Assembly: GCF_963676855.1 (NCBI RefSeq)
Contig: NZ_OY781460.1
Coordinates: 1,837,520 to 1,901,519, forward strand
Source: an uncultured Anaeromusa sp.
Lineage (GTDB): Bacteria > Bacillota > Negativicutes > Anaeromusales > Anaeromusaceae
DNA: 64,000 nucleotides
Reading direction: 5' to 3'
In this document: piece by piece, positions 36,056 to 43,340 of the stretch
Numbering within the stretch: the first letter of the stretch is position 1
Layout: each line of letters starts with the position of its first letter
The notes under the pieces: model-generated
What the model saw: the letters and a program-made list of their open reading frames with translations, nothing else
Database searches by the model: none
Told to the model about the DNA's origin: nothing
Program-made: the position numbers and the translations under genes

Positions 36056-36361
36056 TCACTCAAATTCCGTATTGCTTGTTTCCCAACGCTTAAACTGGCA
36101 ATATCCCCACGGCGCGTATAATCCCAGTGTGACAAAGGTGAGAATCATAATAAGCAGCCACTGCCCGAAAAAACCAACGCCAGTGCCATTGAAAACGAGG
36201 CGACGGCCATTAACGTAGGTGTTGGCAGTGATCCAGCGCTGTTGGGCGGAATAGGCCCAAGGGAAGTATAGACCAAGTGTGATGACTGATAGAAAGCCTG
36301 TCCATAAAAGGAGCCAGAAATAGCCTAATCCAGAGCCGCGAAATTCAAATGAACTTTGCAT
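36056..36361 (-). CDS. Small DUF898-like membrane protein
   Basis: 101 residues with two hydrophobic helices. Each is followed by a similar motif: LGLYFPWAYSAQQRW and LGLYAPWGYCQFKRW, the repeat that characterises DUF898 (YjgN-like) proteins; this is a minimal unit of the usually longer family. RBS AAGGAGG precedes the ATG. It is the last gene of a four- or five-gene minus-strand cluster, 24 bases after its upstream neighbour. Function unknown. Confidence 0.7.
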   Translation of the reverse strand: MQSSFEFRGSGLGYFWLLLWTGFLSVITLGLYFPWAYSAQQRWITANTYVNGRRLVFNGTGVGFFGQWLLIMILTFVTLGLYAPWGYCQFKRWETSNTEFE

Positions 36362-36385
36362 GTGGAGCCTCCTTGGTAAGTGGTT

Positions 36386-36613
36386 TTACGGCCTGCAAAC
36401 TTTGCACGGCACATACCCTGCGTCGAGCGCCTCGTCCCGACTTTCGAAAGAAACTTTGTGGCTCTCGTTCATTTTCTGAACCCAACGGCAGCTGGCATAG
36501 TGGAACTTCCCACTGTTGCTGTTGCCTATGTAGTCGGATCCAAGGGCGACGGAACTGGATAGCATCCCTAGTAGCAGAATGAATGACATTAAAAGAAAAA
36601 GCTTTTTTTTCAC
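36386..36613 (-). CDS. Small secreted protein with Ada-like zinc-binding motif
   Basis: 75 residues starting with GTG behind GGGGAGG. After a signal peptide (KKKLFLLMSFILLLGMLSSS) comes YIGNSNSGKFHYASC...SRDEALDAGYVPCKVCRP. The spacing of H, C and final CxxC resembles the Ada N-terminal zinc site found also at the end of secreted nucleases and other exported proteins. No catalytic domain is attached. Its function is unknown. Confidence 0.65.
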   Translation of the reverse strand: MKKKLFLLMSFILLLGMLSSSVALGSDYIGNSNSGKFHYASCRWVQKMNESHKVSFESRDEALDAGYVPCKVCRP

Positions 36614-36642
36614 TGCAAACCTCCCCTCAAGTTTATAATATA

Positions 36643-37362
36643 CTAGTTATCAAGAAGTGGCTCGATTTGTTCGAGCCACTTTAATTTGTATTTCATGGGC
36701 GGTGGACTTGCATAAGAGTAAAGACGATAGTCATCGCCGGGCTTGCGGACACCTTTAATGGTATAGTCGTTCGGCAGAATAGAAAGGCATTGGGTTGCCA
36801 AGGGAATTAAGCTTTTATCACGGCCCCAGGCGGCAAATACTGGAATAACAGACGGGGATAAAGCCAATTGTAATTCATAGAGGCGTGGGGGAGCGAATAT
36901 GCTGTGGAGAAGCCCCGTTAGAATTTTGATTTGAGAAAAGAAGTGTTCACTTTTTGCTTCGCGAATATCTGATAGGTTCAATATACGAACATGATTCCAC
37001 TTTTTATGGTTCATTACATTCATGATTTGATACTGGGCGTTGTCTGGTTGGGTAATTACGAGAGAGTTATTCAAAATCTTTTCGGGTAAGGTATCGTTAT
37101 GAACAAATGTCGGGGGTATATAATGAGGCAATAGGGGTTTAGAGGAGCCCGGGTTCATCATTATGAATACGGCATCTGGAGAGCCAAGAAAGGATTCGTG
37201 ATACTGAAGGGATTTGCTTTTTTCTCTTGAGAGATGTTGGATGCTGAATATCTCCAAGAGACGGCGGCATTCAATGGTGGTTGATTCAAAATTAATATTG
37301 TAAAAAGAGCCATATACGCAGTACTTTTTCTTTAATTCGTCTGCGTAAACAAAGTTGATCAT
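36643..37362 (-). CDS. DUF1643-like protein of unknown function
   Basis: 239 residues, cytoplasmic by appearance. FIMMNPGSSKPL, DNAQYQIMNVM, HVRILNLSDIRE and VIPVFAAWGRDKSL recall the NPSxAD, NLF and AAWG landmarks of DUF1643 proteins, but the N-terminal 60 residues do not match that family. ATG 37362 has AAAGAGGTG upstream. It is the main gene of the minus-strand cluster; gaps to neighbours are short (29 bases to the next). Confidence 0.55.
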   Translation of the reverse strand: MINFVYADELKKKYCVYGSFYNINFESTTIECRRLLEIFSIQHLSREKSKSLQYHESFLGSPDAVFIMMNPGSSKPLLPHYIPPTFVHNDTLPEKILNNSLVITQPDNAQYQIMNVMNHKKWNHVRILNLSDIREAKSEHFFSQIKILTGLLHSIFAPPRLYELQLALSPSVIPVFAAWGRDKSLIPLATQCLSILPNDYTIKGVRKPGDDYRLYSYASPPPMKYKLKWLEQIEPLLDN

Positions 37363-37376
37363 TCAAAGCACCTCTT

Positions 37377-37469
37377 TTAGTGACATTCGCCCACTATGAC
37401 ATAGAGTTCTTTAAGCACTTCTTTGATTTGCTCGTAGATATTTAAGCTGTCACAAGAATTTCTGCGCAT
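37377..37469 (-). CDS. Possible small protein of 30 residues
   Basis: A frame beginning at ATG 37467-37469 inside the end of the upstream 68-residue gene encodes RRNSCDSLNIYEQIKEVLKE and then LYVIVGECH. It is amphipathic and overlaps its neighbour by about 20 bases, which would suit translational coupling; no separate ribosome site is obvious. Could be chance. Confidence 0.25.
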   Translation of the reverse strand: MRRNSCDSLNIYEQIKEVLKELYVIVGECH

Positions 37470-37656
37470 CGCTAATGCGAGGATACGTTTTTTCTATCTT
37501 CTCAATAACTGCCGAGTATTGCTTAATTTGTTGGTTGATGTGTTCAAGGTGTTCTAGGTTGTCGGGCTGGCTTTTTTGAGATTCTAACTCTCTTAACTTT
37601 TGAATGAAGTGAAGGTAGATGGTCATAATTTCCTGGCCGCTAAATGAGAGACTCAT
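37450..37656 (-). CDS. Small coiled-coil protein of unknown function
   Basis: 68 residues, mostly helical with charged heptads (KLRELESQKSQPDNLEHLEHINQQIKQ region) and no membrane segment or cysteine. AAGGAGC lies at good distance from the ATG, so translation is credible. It heads the minus-strand cluster. No family recognised. Confidence 0.55.
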   Translation of the reverse strand: MSLSFSGQEIMTIYLHFIQKLRELESQKSQPDNLEHLEHINQQIKQYSAVIEKIEKTYPRISDAQKFL

Positions 37657-37872
37657 TGGATTAGCTCCTTTGGATTAGAGTTTTAGTCTTAAGAACTATT
37701 ATTCGTGAGACCATTGTACTACTAGTTTGCGGGTCGGACAACCGGTTAGTTATCATTAATAATTTATGGATTTTTATGAAAACAGAGTAGGCGTGATGAT
37801 ATACTCAATTTATGAGCCGGCAACTGATTTTACGAGATTTTCGGTTCAACTAAATAACGAGGAGGATACAAT

Positions 37873-38349
37873 GTGTTTCAAAAAGTGTTGTCCCTGTTGT
37901 GCTTGCTGGTTGCACTGACGGTATTGCCGGCAGCAGCAGCTTCGCCTCCATTGCCGAACGACGTCAATATTGTCGCCCCAGGACCGGATGTTTCAGAAAA
38001 ATTGGCTCCCCTCTTTGGGAAATGGGCAGGAAAATTCAATTGGACCGGGTTGAACGGTGGTGCTAGTGGCAGCCGTGAAATTGTCTTAGTCGTAGAAAAA
38101 ATTGAAGGCAACCAAGTTAGCGTAATTCTTTCATATGGATCTGACCCTAGATCTGACGCCAAATGGACTCGGGCAGCCGGCACGGTATCATCAATAGGAA
38201 AATTGAGGCTTCCCCTAAAACCGCCGTTTACGCGTGCTGATCTAACACAAGAGTATACGTTGAAGCCAGATGGAACCTTAGCTTTTTGGGCGCCTCCAAG
38301 CTCTCCGTATGGATCTGATTTTAACGGGATCTTAAAAAAACAGCCATAA
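37873..38349 (+). CDS. Secreted protein of unknown function
   Basis: 158 residues with signal peptide (SLLCLLVALTVLPAAAASP) and a compact beta-rich mature domain (LFGKWAGKFNW, EIVLVVEKIEGNQVSVILSYG, LKPDGTLAFWAPP) resembling lipocalin-like stress-response sheets in outline only. The frame starts with GTG 37873, seven bases after GGAGG; ATG 37871 two bases earlier is in another frame and stops after 15 codons. Orphan gene. Confidence 0.65.
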   Translation: MFQKVLSLLCLLVALTVLPAAAASPPLPNDVNIVAPGPDVSEKLAPLFGKWAGKFNWTGLNGGASGSREIVLVVEKIEGNQVSVILSYGSDPRSDAKWTRAAGTVSSIGKLRLPLKPPFTRADLTQEYTLKPDGTLAFWAPPSSPYGSDFNGILKKQP

Positions 38350-38378
38350 TGTCTCAAAATACTGCTAGAAACTAGGAA

Positions 38379-38412
38379 ACAGGATTGCAGCCCTTGGAAT
38401 CACGGTTCCGGG
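38379..38412 (+). terminator. Terminator after the secreted-protein gene
   Basis: CAGCCCTTGGAA/TTCCGGGGCTG stem with one bulge, then TTTGTCTTTT. Confidence 0.75.
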
Positions 38413-38711
38413 GCTGTTTGTCTTTTGAGGTGCTAGGATAACGGTTGCTAGTGTTGGCTTTATTTAAGAAAGATGAAAATTGGGTATGGCAAAAAAAAGG
38501 AATATCCCTTAATTAACAGAATAATCTAAAATAATAAAAGGTTATATGAGTTGTATAAGCGATCATGAAGTCGTGAAGAAAATGAAAGACATTTTTATTA
38601 AAGGTTCGGTGTCAATGACTTCCTTTTTGTTTTCATAATGTGGATTAAGTAGAAGAAAGGTAGAAACTTGAAATTACGAAAATAGCAGAATCGAAAGCGA
38701 GAGATAATGAG
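38413..38711 (+). other. AT-rich gap before the Cache/GGDEF gene
   Basis: About 300 bases without a gene. Apart from a distant GAAGTC/GACTTC pair (about 38567 and 38618) followed by CTTTTTGTTTT, I see no riboswitch, tRNA or convincing promoter. The next gene lacks a strong ribosome site (GAGAGATAATGAG only). Confidence 0.4.
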
Positions 38712-41030
38712 ATGACTCTTTTAGAACAAGTACGAAAAGCTTTCTTCAGGACAATTTCTGGTTATTTTCGTCTGCTGATTGTATCCATGGGCCTAATCGG
38801 AATGGTGTTGTTTTCTGTATTTACTTACTTTGAGATTAGTAATGCCCGAGAGTTTGCGTTAAAAAGCTTTGAGCAAACCGTTCTTTTAGAGACAAACTAT
38901 ATAACGCATTGGTTCGAAGATAATGCAAGCCGGGTACGGACGTTGTCTCAATTGCCGTCTGTACGCCGTGGTGATCTAACTACATTTTTTCAGCGGGTAG
39001 AGTTATTTGCTAAAAATAGCCCTCATATTACGGGGATTACGTTTGTTAACGCAAATGGAATTGCGGTATCTGGCGAAGATGTTTCAGATCGAGAATATTT
39101 TAAAAGGGCAAAGCATAGAGAAGAGTATATTAGTGATGCACTGCAAGGCCGTTCTAGTAAGGAGTGGATTGTAGTATTCAGTGCGCCTGTATTTAATGAC
39201 AAAGAAGAGTTCCTTGGCGCGGTTGTGAGCGCAGTGAAGCTTGATGCCTTAGTTCAAGCGATGGAAGAATTTCATTTGGGGGCTACAGGGGAAACCTACC
39301 TAATCAGTGACTCTGGCATGAGAATCAGCTCTTCGCGGCTTAGCTTACCCAGTGACAGTAAAGAAGTTCCCTGGAAAGGACCTAGTGTAGAATTTCTTTA
39401 TGGAACAGAGCAAGGGAAAATTATTTCTGGGGTATTTGAAAATGCCAAAGGAGAGAGTGTACTAGGCGCATATGGAAGCTTGGATAAGAGTAGATGGATT
39501 GTTGCTGGCGAGATTAATGAATACGAAATATTGGAGTCTGTTTACAATAAAATCCTAATCGCAGGCTTAATCAGTATTGGTTTGGGGATTTTGGTTTTAT
39601 ATAGCACAGCCTTCTTTTCAAGACGCATTAATCAGCCGATTGCTATTCTTGTTGGTCAAACCCAGAAAATTGAACTTGGCAAACTTCAACTGCTTCCAGA
39701 AACAGGAATGCTTCCAGAAGAAAGTCCAAGAGAACTAGTGGAAATTTACCGCGCGTTCCAAACTATGGCCAGGCAACTAATTGAAGATATACAAGAACTA
39801 GACTGGGTTAATGCCAAACTAACTGAAACAGAAGAACGATTCCGCGTATTAGCAGAAAGTTCGATGGTAGGTGTATATATTATTGATGAAAAAGGAAAAG
39901 CTAACTATGTAAATCCTAGACTGTGTGAAATGCTTGGCTATTCTGCGAGAGAAATGGAGGATCTAGGTTGTATTATGGAGCTCATCCATTCCGAAGATAA
40001 ACCGGCAGTAGAACGCTGCTTTGAAGGCCGAAAAAATAATGAAATGAAAGCTAATATGTCTTATGAATTTAGAGTAGTTTCCAAGGCAGGAGAAATTATT
40101 CACGCCGATATATATTCGACAGTTTGTTATATTGATGAAAAATGGTCGATTATAGGAACTTTGATTGATAAAACACAACAAAAACAATGGGAAAAGATGA
40201 TATACGCAAGCGAAAGAAAAAACAAGGCCATTATTAACGCTATTCCAGACACTTTATTGCGTTTAGATGCTGCAGGAACTGTACAGGAAATAATAACCTA
40301 TCCGAAAAACGGTAAAAAAGAACGGCCAGAAGAGTGGCTTGAATCCATGCGGGAATTAAATTGCTTTTTTATTGAAAAACTCTTTGCGAGTGGAGAGATG
40401 CAGCACTATGAGCATGAATTTTTACTCAAGGGGGAGAGAAAGACCAAAGAAATTCGCATGGTTTCTTATGGCGACAACGAGATATTGCTATTGATTCGAG
40501 ATATTACGGAACGTAAAGTAATGGAGGAACAATTGAAGCATCTTAGTTATCATGATGCTTTGACAGGACTATATAATCGTGCGTATTTGGATGAACACCT
40601 TACTGATGAAAAATTGCAGAACAAACGGCCAGTGGGCATTATAGTGGCCGATGTAGATGGCTTAAAGCAGGTAAATGATAAGCTGGGCCATCAATTAGGG
40701 GACAGGTTGTTGCAGAAGGCAGCCAGCATTTTGCGGTCGAACGAAAACCATATAGTTGCTCGTGTTGGAGGTGATGAGTTTGTCGTTTTACTAACTCAAA
40801 CATCAGAAGAAGAAATTAAAATACTCTGCAATGAAATAGAAGAAAAAATAGATATATGCAATCAAGGCGGGGGAGAAGTTCCTCTGCACATATCGCTGGG
40901 ATGGAGCATTGGAGACGAGGATATGCCCATCCATGAAGTGTTTCGCGAAGCGGACGATGCAATGTATTGGAATAAGAGCGTGAGAAAAGAGCGAGTACAG
41001 AGGGCGTTGTGCGAGCAGCAAAAGATGTGA
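38712..41030 (+). CDS. Cache-HAMP-PAS-PAS-GGDEF diguanylate cyclase
   Basis: 772 residues: TM1 about 20-42, Cache domain about 45-275, TM2 about 281-301, HAMP, PAS about 372-490 (SMVGVYIIDEKGKANYVNPRL), a second PAS-like region about 500-600, GGDEF about 603-765. The active motif RVGGDEF (684-690) and DVDGLKQVND are intact, so c-di-GMP synthesis is expected. The position of the inhibitory RxxD is taken by NENH, so product inhibition at that site is lost. The Cache domain closely parallels that of the 850-residue protein at 21923 (TLSQLPSVRRG versus LLSNLPSVRQG). Confidence 0.9.
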   Translation: MTLLEQVRKAFFRTISGYFRLLIVSMGLIGMVLFSVFTYFEISNAREFALKSFEQTVLLETNYITHWFEDNASRVRTLSQLPSVRRGDLTTFFQRVELFAKNSPHITGITFVNANGIAVSGEDVSDREYFKRAKHREEYISDALQGRSSKEWIVVFSAPVFNDKEEFLGAVVSAVKLDALVQAMEEFHLGATGETYLISDSGMRISSSRLSLPSDSKEVPWKGPSVEFLYGTEQGKIISGVFENAKGESVLGAYGSLDKSRWIVAGEINEYEILESVYNKILIAGLISIGLGILVLYSTAFFSRRINQPIAILVGQTQKIELGKLQLLPETGMLPEESPRELVEIYRAFQTMARQLIEDIQELDWVNAKLTETEERFRVLAESSMVGVYIIDEKGKANYVNPRLCEMLGYSAREMEDLGCIMELIHSEDKPAVERCFEGRKNNEMKANMSYEFRVVSKAGEIIHADIYSTVCYIDEKWSIIGTLIDKTQQKQWEKMIYASERKNKAIINAIPDTLLRLDAAGTVQEIITYPKNGKKERPEEWLESMRELNCFFIEKLFASGEMQHYEHEFLLKGERKTKEIRMVSYGDNEILLLIRDITERKVMEEQLKHLSYHDALTGLYNRAYLDEHLTDEKLQNKRPVGIIVADVDGLKQVNDKLGHQLGDRLLQKAASILRSNENHIVARVGGDEFVVLLTQTSEEEIKILCNEIEEKIDICNQGGGEVPLHISLGWSIGDEDMPIHEVFREADDAMYWNKSVRKERVQRALCEQQKM

Positions 41031-41072
41031 GGGAAATTGCTAGGGCAATGAAAAGAAAGTTGTCATTAGAAA

Positions 41073-41106
41073 AAGTTGACGAAGAGTCTTTCGTCAGCTT
41101 TTTTCT
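41073..41106 (+). terminator. Terminator after the GGDEF gene
   Basis: AAGTTGACGAA/TTCGTCAGCTT (one mismatch), then six T. Confidence 0.85.
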
Positions 41107-41169
41107 TCTTACCTACCTTCATGCTGAATTTCTAAGGATGCAAAAGTAGAGAGAAAATGATTATGAATA

Positions 41170-41199
41170 TTGACAGGCATCCCTTGCGGGTAGTATAAT
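41170..41199 (+). promoter_or_regulatory. Promoter of the tetR-family gene
   Basis: TTGACA (41170-41175) and TATAAT (41194-41199) with an 18-base spacer. The operator-like site begins two bases after the -10 box. Confidence 0.75.
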
Positions 41200-41200
41200 C

Positions 41201-41219
41201 TGACTAGAATCAATTAATG
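41201..41219 (+). promoter_or_regulatory. Candidate TetR-family operator, site 1
   Basis: TGACTAGAATCAATTAATG. Its core TGACTAGAATCA is a quasi-palindrome. It covers the likely transcription start of the regulator gene and so suggests autorepression. Matches site 2 at 15 of 19 positions in inverted orientation. Confidence 0.6.
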
Positions 41220-41231
41220 GGGTGATCAAAA

Positions 41232-41861
41232 ATGGCGCGACCTCCACAAGACCCGCAGATTCGCATTAATGAAATCCTTGATGTTGCGGAACCTATGTTT
41301 TACGCCAACGGGTATCATGAAACTGCGATTAGCGATATTGTCAAAAAAATGGGTGTTGCTCAGGGGACGTTTTACTATTATTTCAAATCGAAGGAAGATA
41401 TCCTAGAGGCCTTGATTAATCGCCATTTTTCCAAGTTCTTTTCGGAAGCGAAAGTTATTGCCAGATTGCCTTCTTTTTCTCCGACGCAAAAAATTGAGCG
41501 TGTCATTAATGAAGTGTTTCAGATGCTCAACAATAATGGCGAGGGCCTTTTGTTTGAGTATTTATATAACGATAAGTCCATTTGTTTTATGGATAAGCTG
41601 GCGCGGCAAGGCAAGCAACTATTGCAGCCGGTACTACTTGAGATTGTGGAAAGCGGCATACAGTGCAAAGTATTTCATGTTGCAAATGCAGTGGTGACGG
41701 TTAGAGTCATGGTAGCGATTTTAGATTCCTTGCTGGAAGCATTTTATGAGGGGACTGCAGATGAGTTGTTGCAAGCTCAATTTGTGCTTACCGAAAATTT
41801 ACTGGGACAGGTGCTCGGCATGCATAGGGAAACACTAGCACTGAATAAAAATTTTAAATAA
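41232..41861 (+). CDS. TetR family transcriptional regulator
   Basis: 209 residues. N-terminal helix-turn-helix: ILDVAEPMFYANGYHETAISDIVKKMGVAQGTFYYYFKSKEDIL (about residues 15-57), the TetR signature. The C-terminal ligand domain is variable. It precedes an RND efflux operon in the same direction, separated by a terminator, and matching operator-like sites lie in front of both. Likely represses the pump until a ligand binds. Confidence 0.92.
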   Translation: MARPPQDPQIRINEILDVAEPMFYANGYHETAISDIVKKMGVAQGTFYYYFKSKEDILEALINRHFSKFFSEAKVIARLPSFSPTQKIERVINEVFQMLNNNGEGLLFEYLYNDKSICFMDKLARQGKQLLQPVLLEIVESGIQCKVFHVANAVVTVRVMVAILDSLLEAFYEGTADELLQAQFVLTENLLGQVLGMHRETLALNKNFK

Positions 41862-41865
41862 AAAG

Positions 41866-41903
41866 TGCCGTTCATGAATGCGGTTCATGGATGGCAGTTT
41901 TTT
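41866..41903 (+). terminator. Terminator between tetR and the efflux operon
   Basis: TGCCGTTCATGAA/TTCATGGATGGCA stem (13 pairs including G-T) with TGCGG loop and T run. Hence the pump operon needs its own promoter. Confidence 0.88.
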
Positions 41904-41908
41904 AAACT

Positions 41909-41927
41909 CATTAATTGACTTGAATCA
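41909..41927 (-). promoter_or_regulatory. Candidate TetR-family operator, site 2
   Basis: The reverse complement reads TGATTCAAGTCAATTAATG, sharing 15 of 19 bases with site 1, including the flank TCAATTAATG. It overlaps TTGACT (41915-41920), a possible -35 box of the efflux operon. Confidence 0.6.
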
Positions 41928-41983
41928 TAAAATACTGGTTTTTCGTTCAAACGATGAAGTGGTAGAGGAAGGAACGGTGAGCT

Positions 41984-42205
41984 ATGCAGTTGTTTTTGTA
42001 CGGGGTCTGGGTCAGTGCTGCATCAAACTTTGACGAGCAAGAAGTAGAGGAAATTACCAAGCAGGTGGTACAAGAATGGCTTTGGGAAGATCGGCGTCTT
42101 GGAAGAATTGAGCTTATGAAAGAAGGAGAGGCGATTCGGGTTTGTGTATACGAAGAGCCGGTTGTTCAATATATACCTAATATACCTATGAAGAGAGAGG
42201 GCTAA
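41984..42205 (+). CDS. Small protein of unknown function heading the efflux operon
   Basis: 73 residues, soluble and acidic, with FDEQEVEEITKQVVQEWLWEDRRLG and a beta-like RVCVYEEPVVQYIP end. It is preceded by AAGGAACGG and followed after 4 bases by the membrane fusion gene, so it is probably co-expressed with the pump. No family recognised. Confidence 0.55.
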   Translation: MQLFLYGVWVSAASNFDEQEVEEITKQVVQEWLWEDRRLGRIELMKEGEAIRVCVYEEPVVQYIPNIPMKREG

Positions 42206-42209
42206 GAAG

Positions 42210-43340
42210 ATGAATTTGTTTAGGAGATATACTGTGCTTGTAGAAAAGAAGCGCTACTATTGCGGCCTGGCAGTGGTGCTGTGTTTATGTGCTGTTAGCG
42301 CTTTTTACTGGAAAGAACATAGTCAAGCGAAAACGGCAACCGAAGAGGCTCTTTTAGTGCGAGCCGGGCGCGTGGCGGCGGTTGGAAGCAAACAGAACTA
42401 TGTATATTCTGGAGAAGTGCGCGGACGTTTTGAAAGCCAATTGTCGTTTCAAGTCGGGGGAAAGTTGATTAAACGCTACGTGGAATTAGGGAGCATCGTT
42501 CATGCGGGTGATGCGCTTATGCAGATTGATTCAAGAGACTTGCAGCAGGTAGTAAACAGCAATGTTGCTGCTACGTATTCTGCGGAATCACAGCTCAAGT
42601 TAGCGGAAAATAATTTAAATCGCTACCAACAACTGTATTCGCAAGGAGCTATAAGTCAAGCGCAGCTAGATCAGTATCAAAGTGCATACGAAGTGGCCAG
42701 GGCTTCTGCGGTGCAAGCAGGCGCTCAGTATTCCCAAGGGGCTAATCAATTAGGCTATAGCGTTCTTTATGCAGATAAGGACGGGGTTGTTTCCAATATA
42801 AACGCTGAAGTTGGACAGGTTGTCGGGGCGGGACAAGCTGTAGTGACGCTTGTGCAAGACGGTGAGAGGGAAGTAGAAATTAACGTTCCGGAAAACCGAG
42901 TGGAAGAACTGCGCAAAGCAACGCAGAGCAAAATAACTTTTTGGGCGCTTGGCGATATCGCTACGGAAGGTCGAGTGCGAGAAATTTCCCCTATGGCCGA
43001 TCCAGTGACGCGGACCTATAAAGCGCGCCTAACGCTGCTCAATGCACCGCCGGAGGTGAAATTGGGCATGACGGCTGCTGTGGAAATTTCGGATAGTCAA
43101 AATGGTACGGTTAAGGCTCTTGTGCCTTTGTCTTCGATCTATCAAACGAACAATTCTCCTTGTGTATGGGTTGTAAAAGAAGGAGTTGTTCAGTTGCGGC
43201 CCGTTCAAACCGGCGCATTTAGGGATGCCAGTATTGAAATACTGTCTGGCGTTGAAAACGGAGAAGTAATTGTTACCGCAGGAGTTCATAGGCTGCGCGA
43301 GGGGCAAAAAGTGAAAATCTCCGGAGGAACTAAAGCGTGA
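42210..43340 (+). CDS. RND efflux membrane fusion protein (HlyD/AcrA family)
   Basis: 376 residues: a membrane anchor about 19-36, the first half of the lipoyl domain (LSFQVGGKLIKRYVELGSIVHAGDALMQID), an alpha hairpin about 100-170, second lipoyl half (DGVVSNINAEVGQVVGAGQAVVTLVQ), then beta-barrel and membrane-proximal domains. It links the inner-membrane pump to an outer-membrane channel, which implies a diderm envelope. It overlaps the pump gene by 4 bases. Confidence 0.92.
   Translation: MNLFRRYTVLVEKKRYYCGLAVVLCLCAVSAFYWKEHSQAKTATEEALLVRAGRVAAVGSKQNYVYSGEVRGRFESQLSFQVGGKLIKRYVELGSIVHAGDALMQIDSRDLQQVVNSNVAATYSAESQLKLAENNLNRYQQLYSQGAISQAQLDQYQSAYEVARASAVQAGAQYSQGANQLGYSVLYADKDGVVSNINAEVGQVVGAGQAVVTLVQDGEREVEINVPENRVEELRKATQSKITFWALGDIATEGRVREISPMADPVTRTYKARLTLLNAPPEVKLGMTAAVEISDSQNGTVKALVPLSSIYQTNNSPCVWVVKEGVVQLRPVQTGAFRDASIEILSGVENGEVIVTAGVHRLREGQKVKISGGTKA

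Noticed and set aside
37878..38357. 159-codon minus-strand frame opposite the secreted protein at 37873
   Set aside because: The plus strand has a signal peptide and ribosome site; the minus frame has neither and looks like a shadow.
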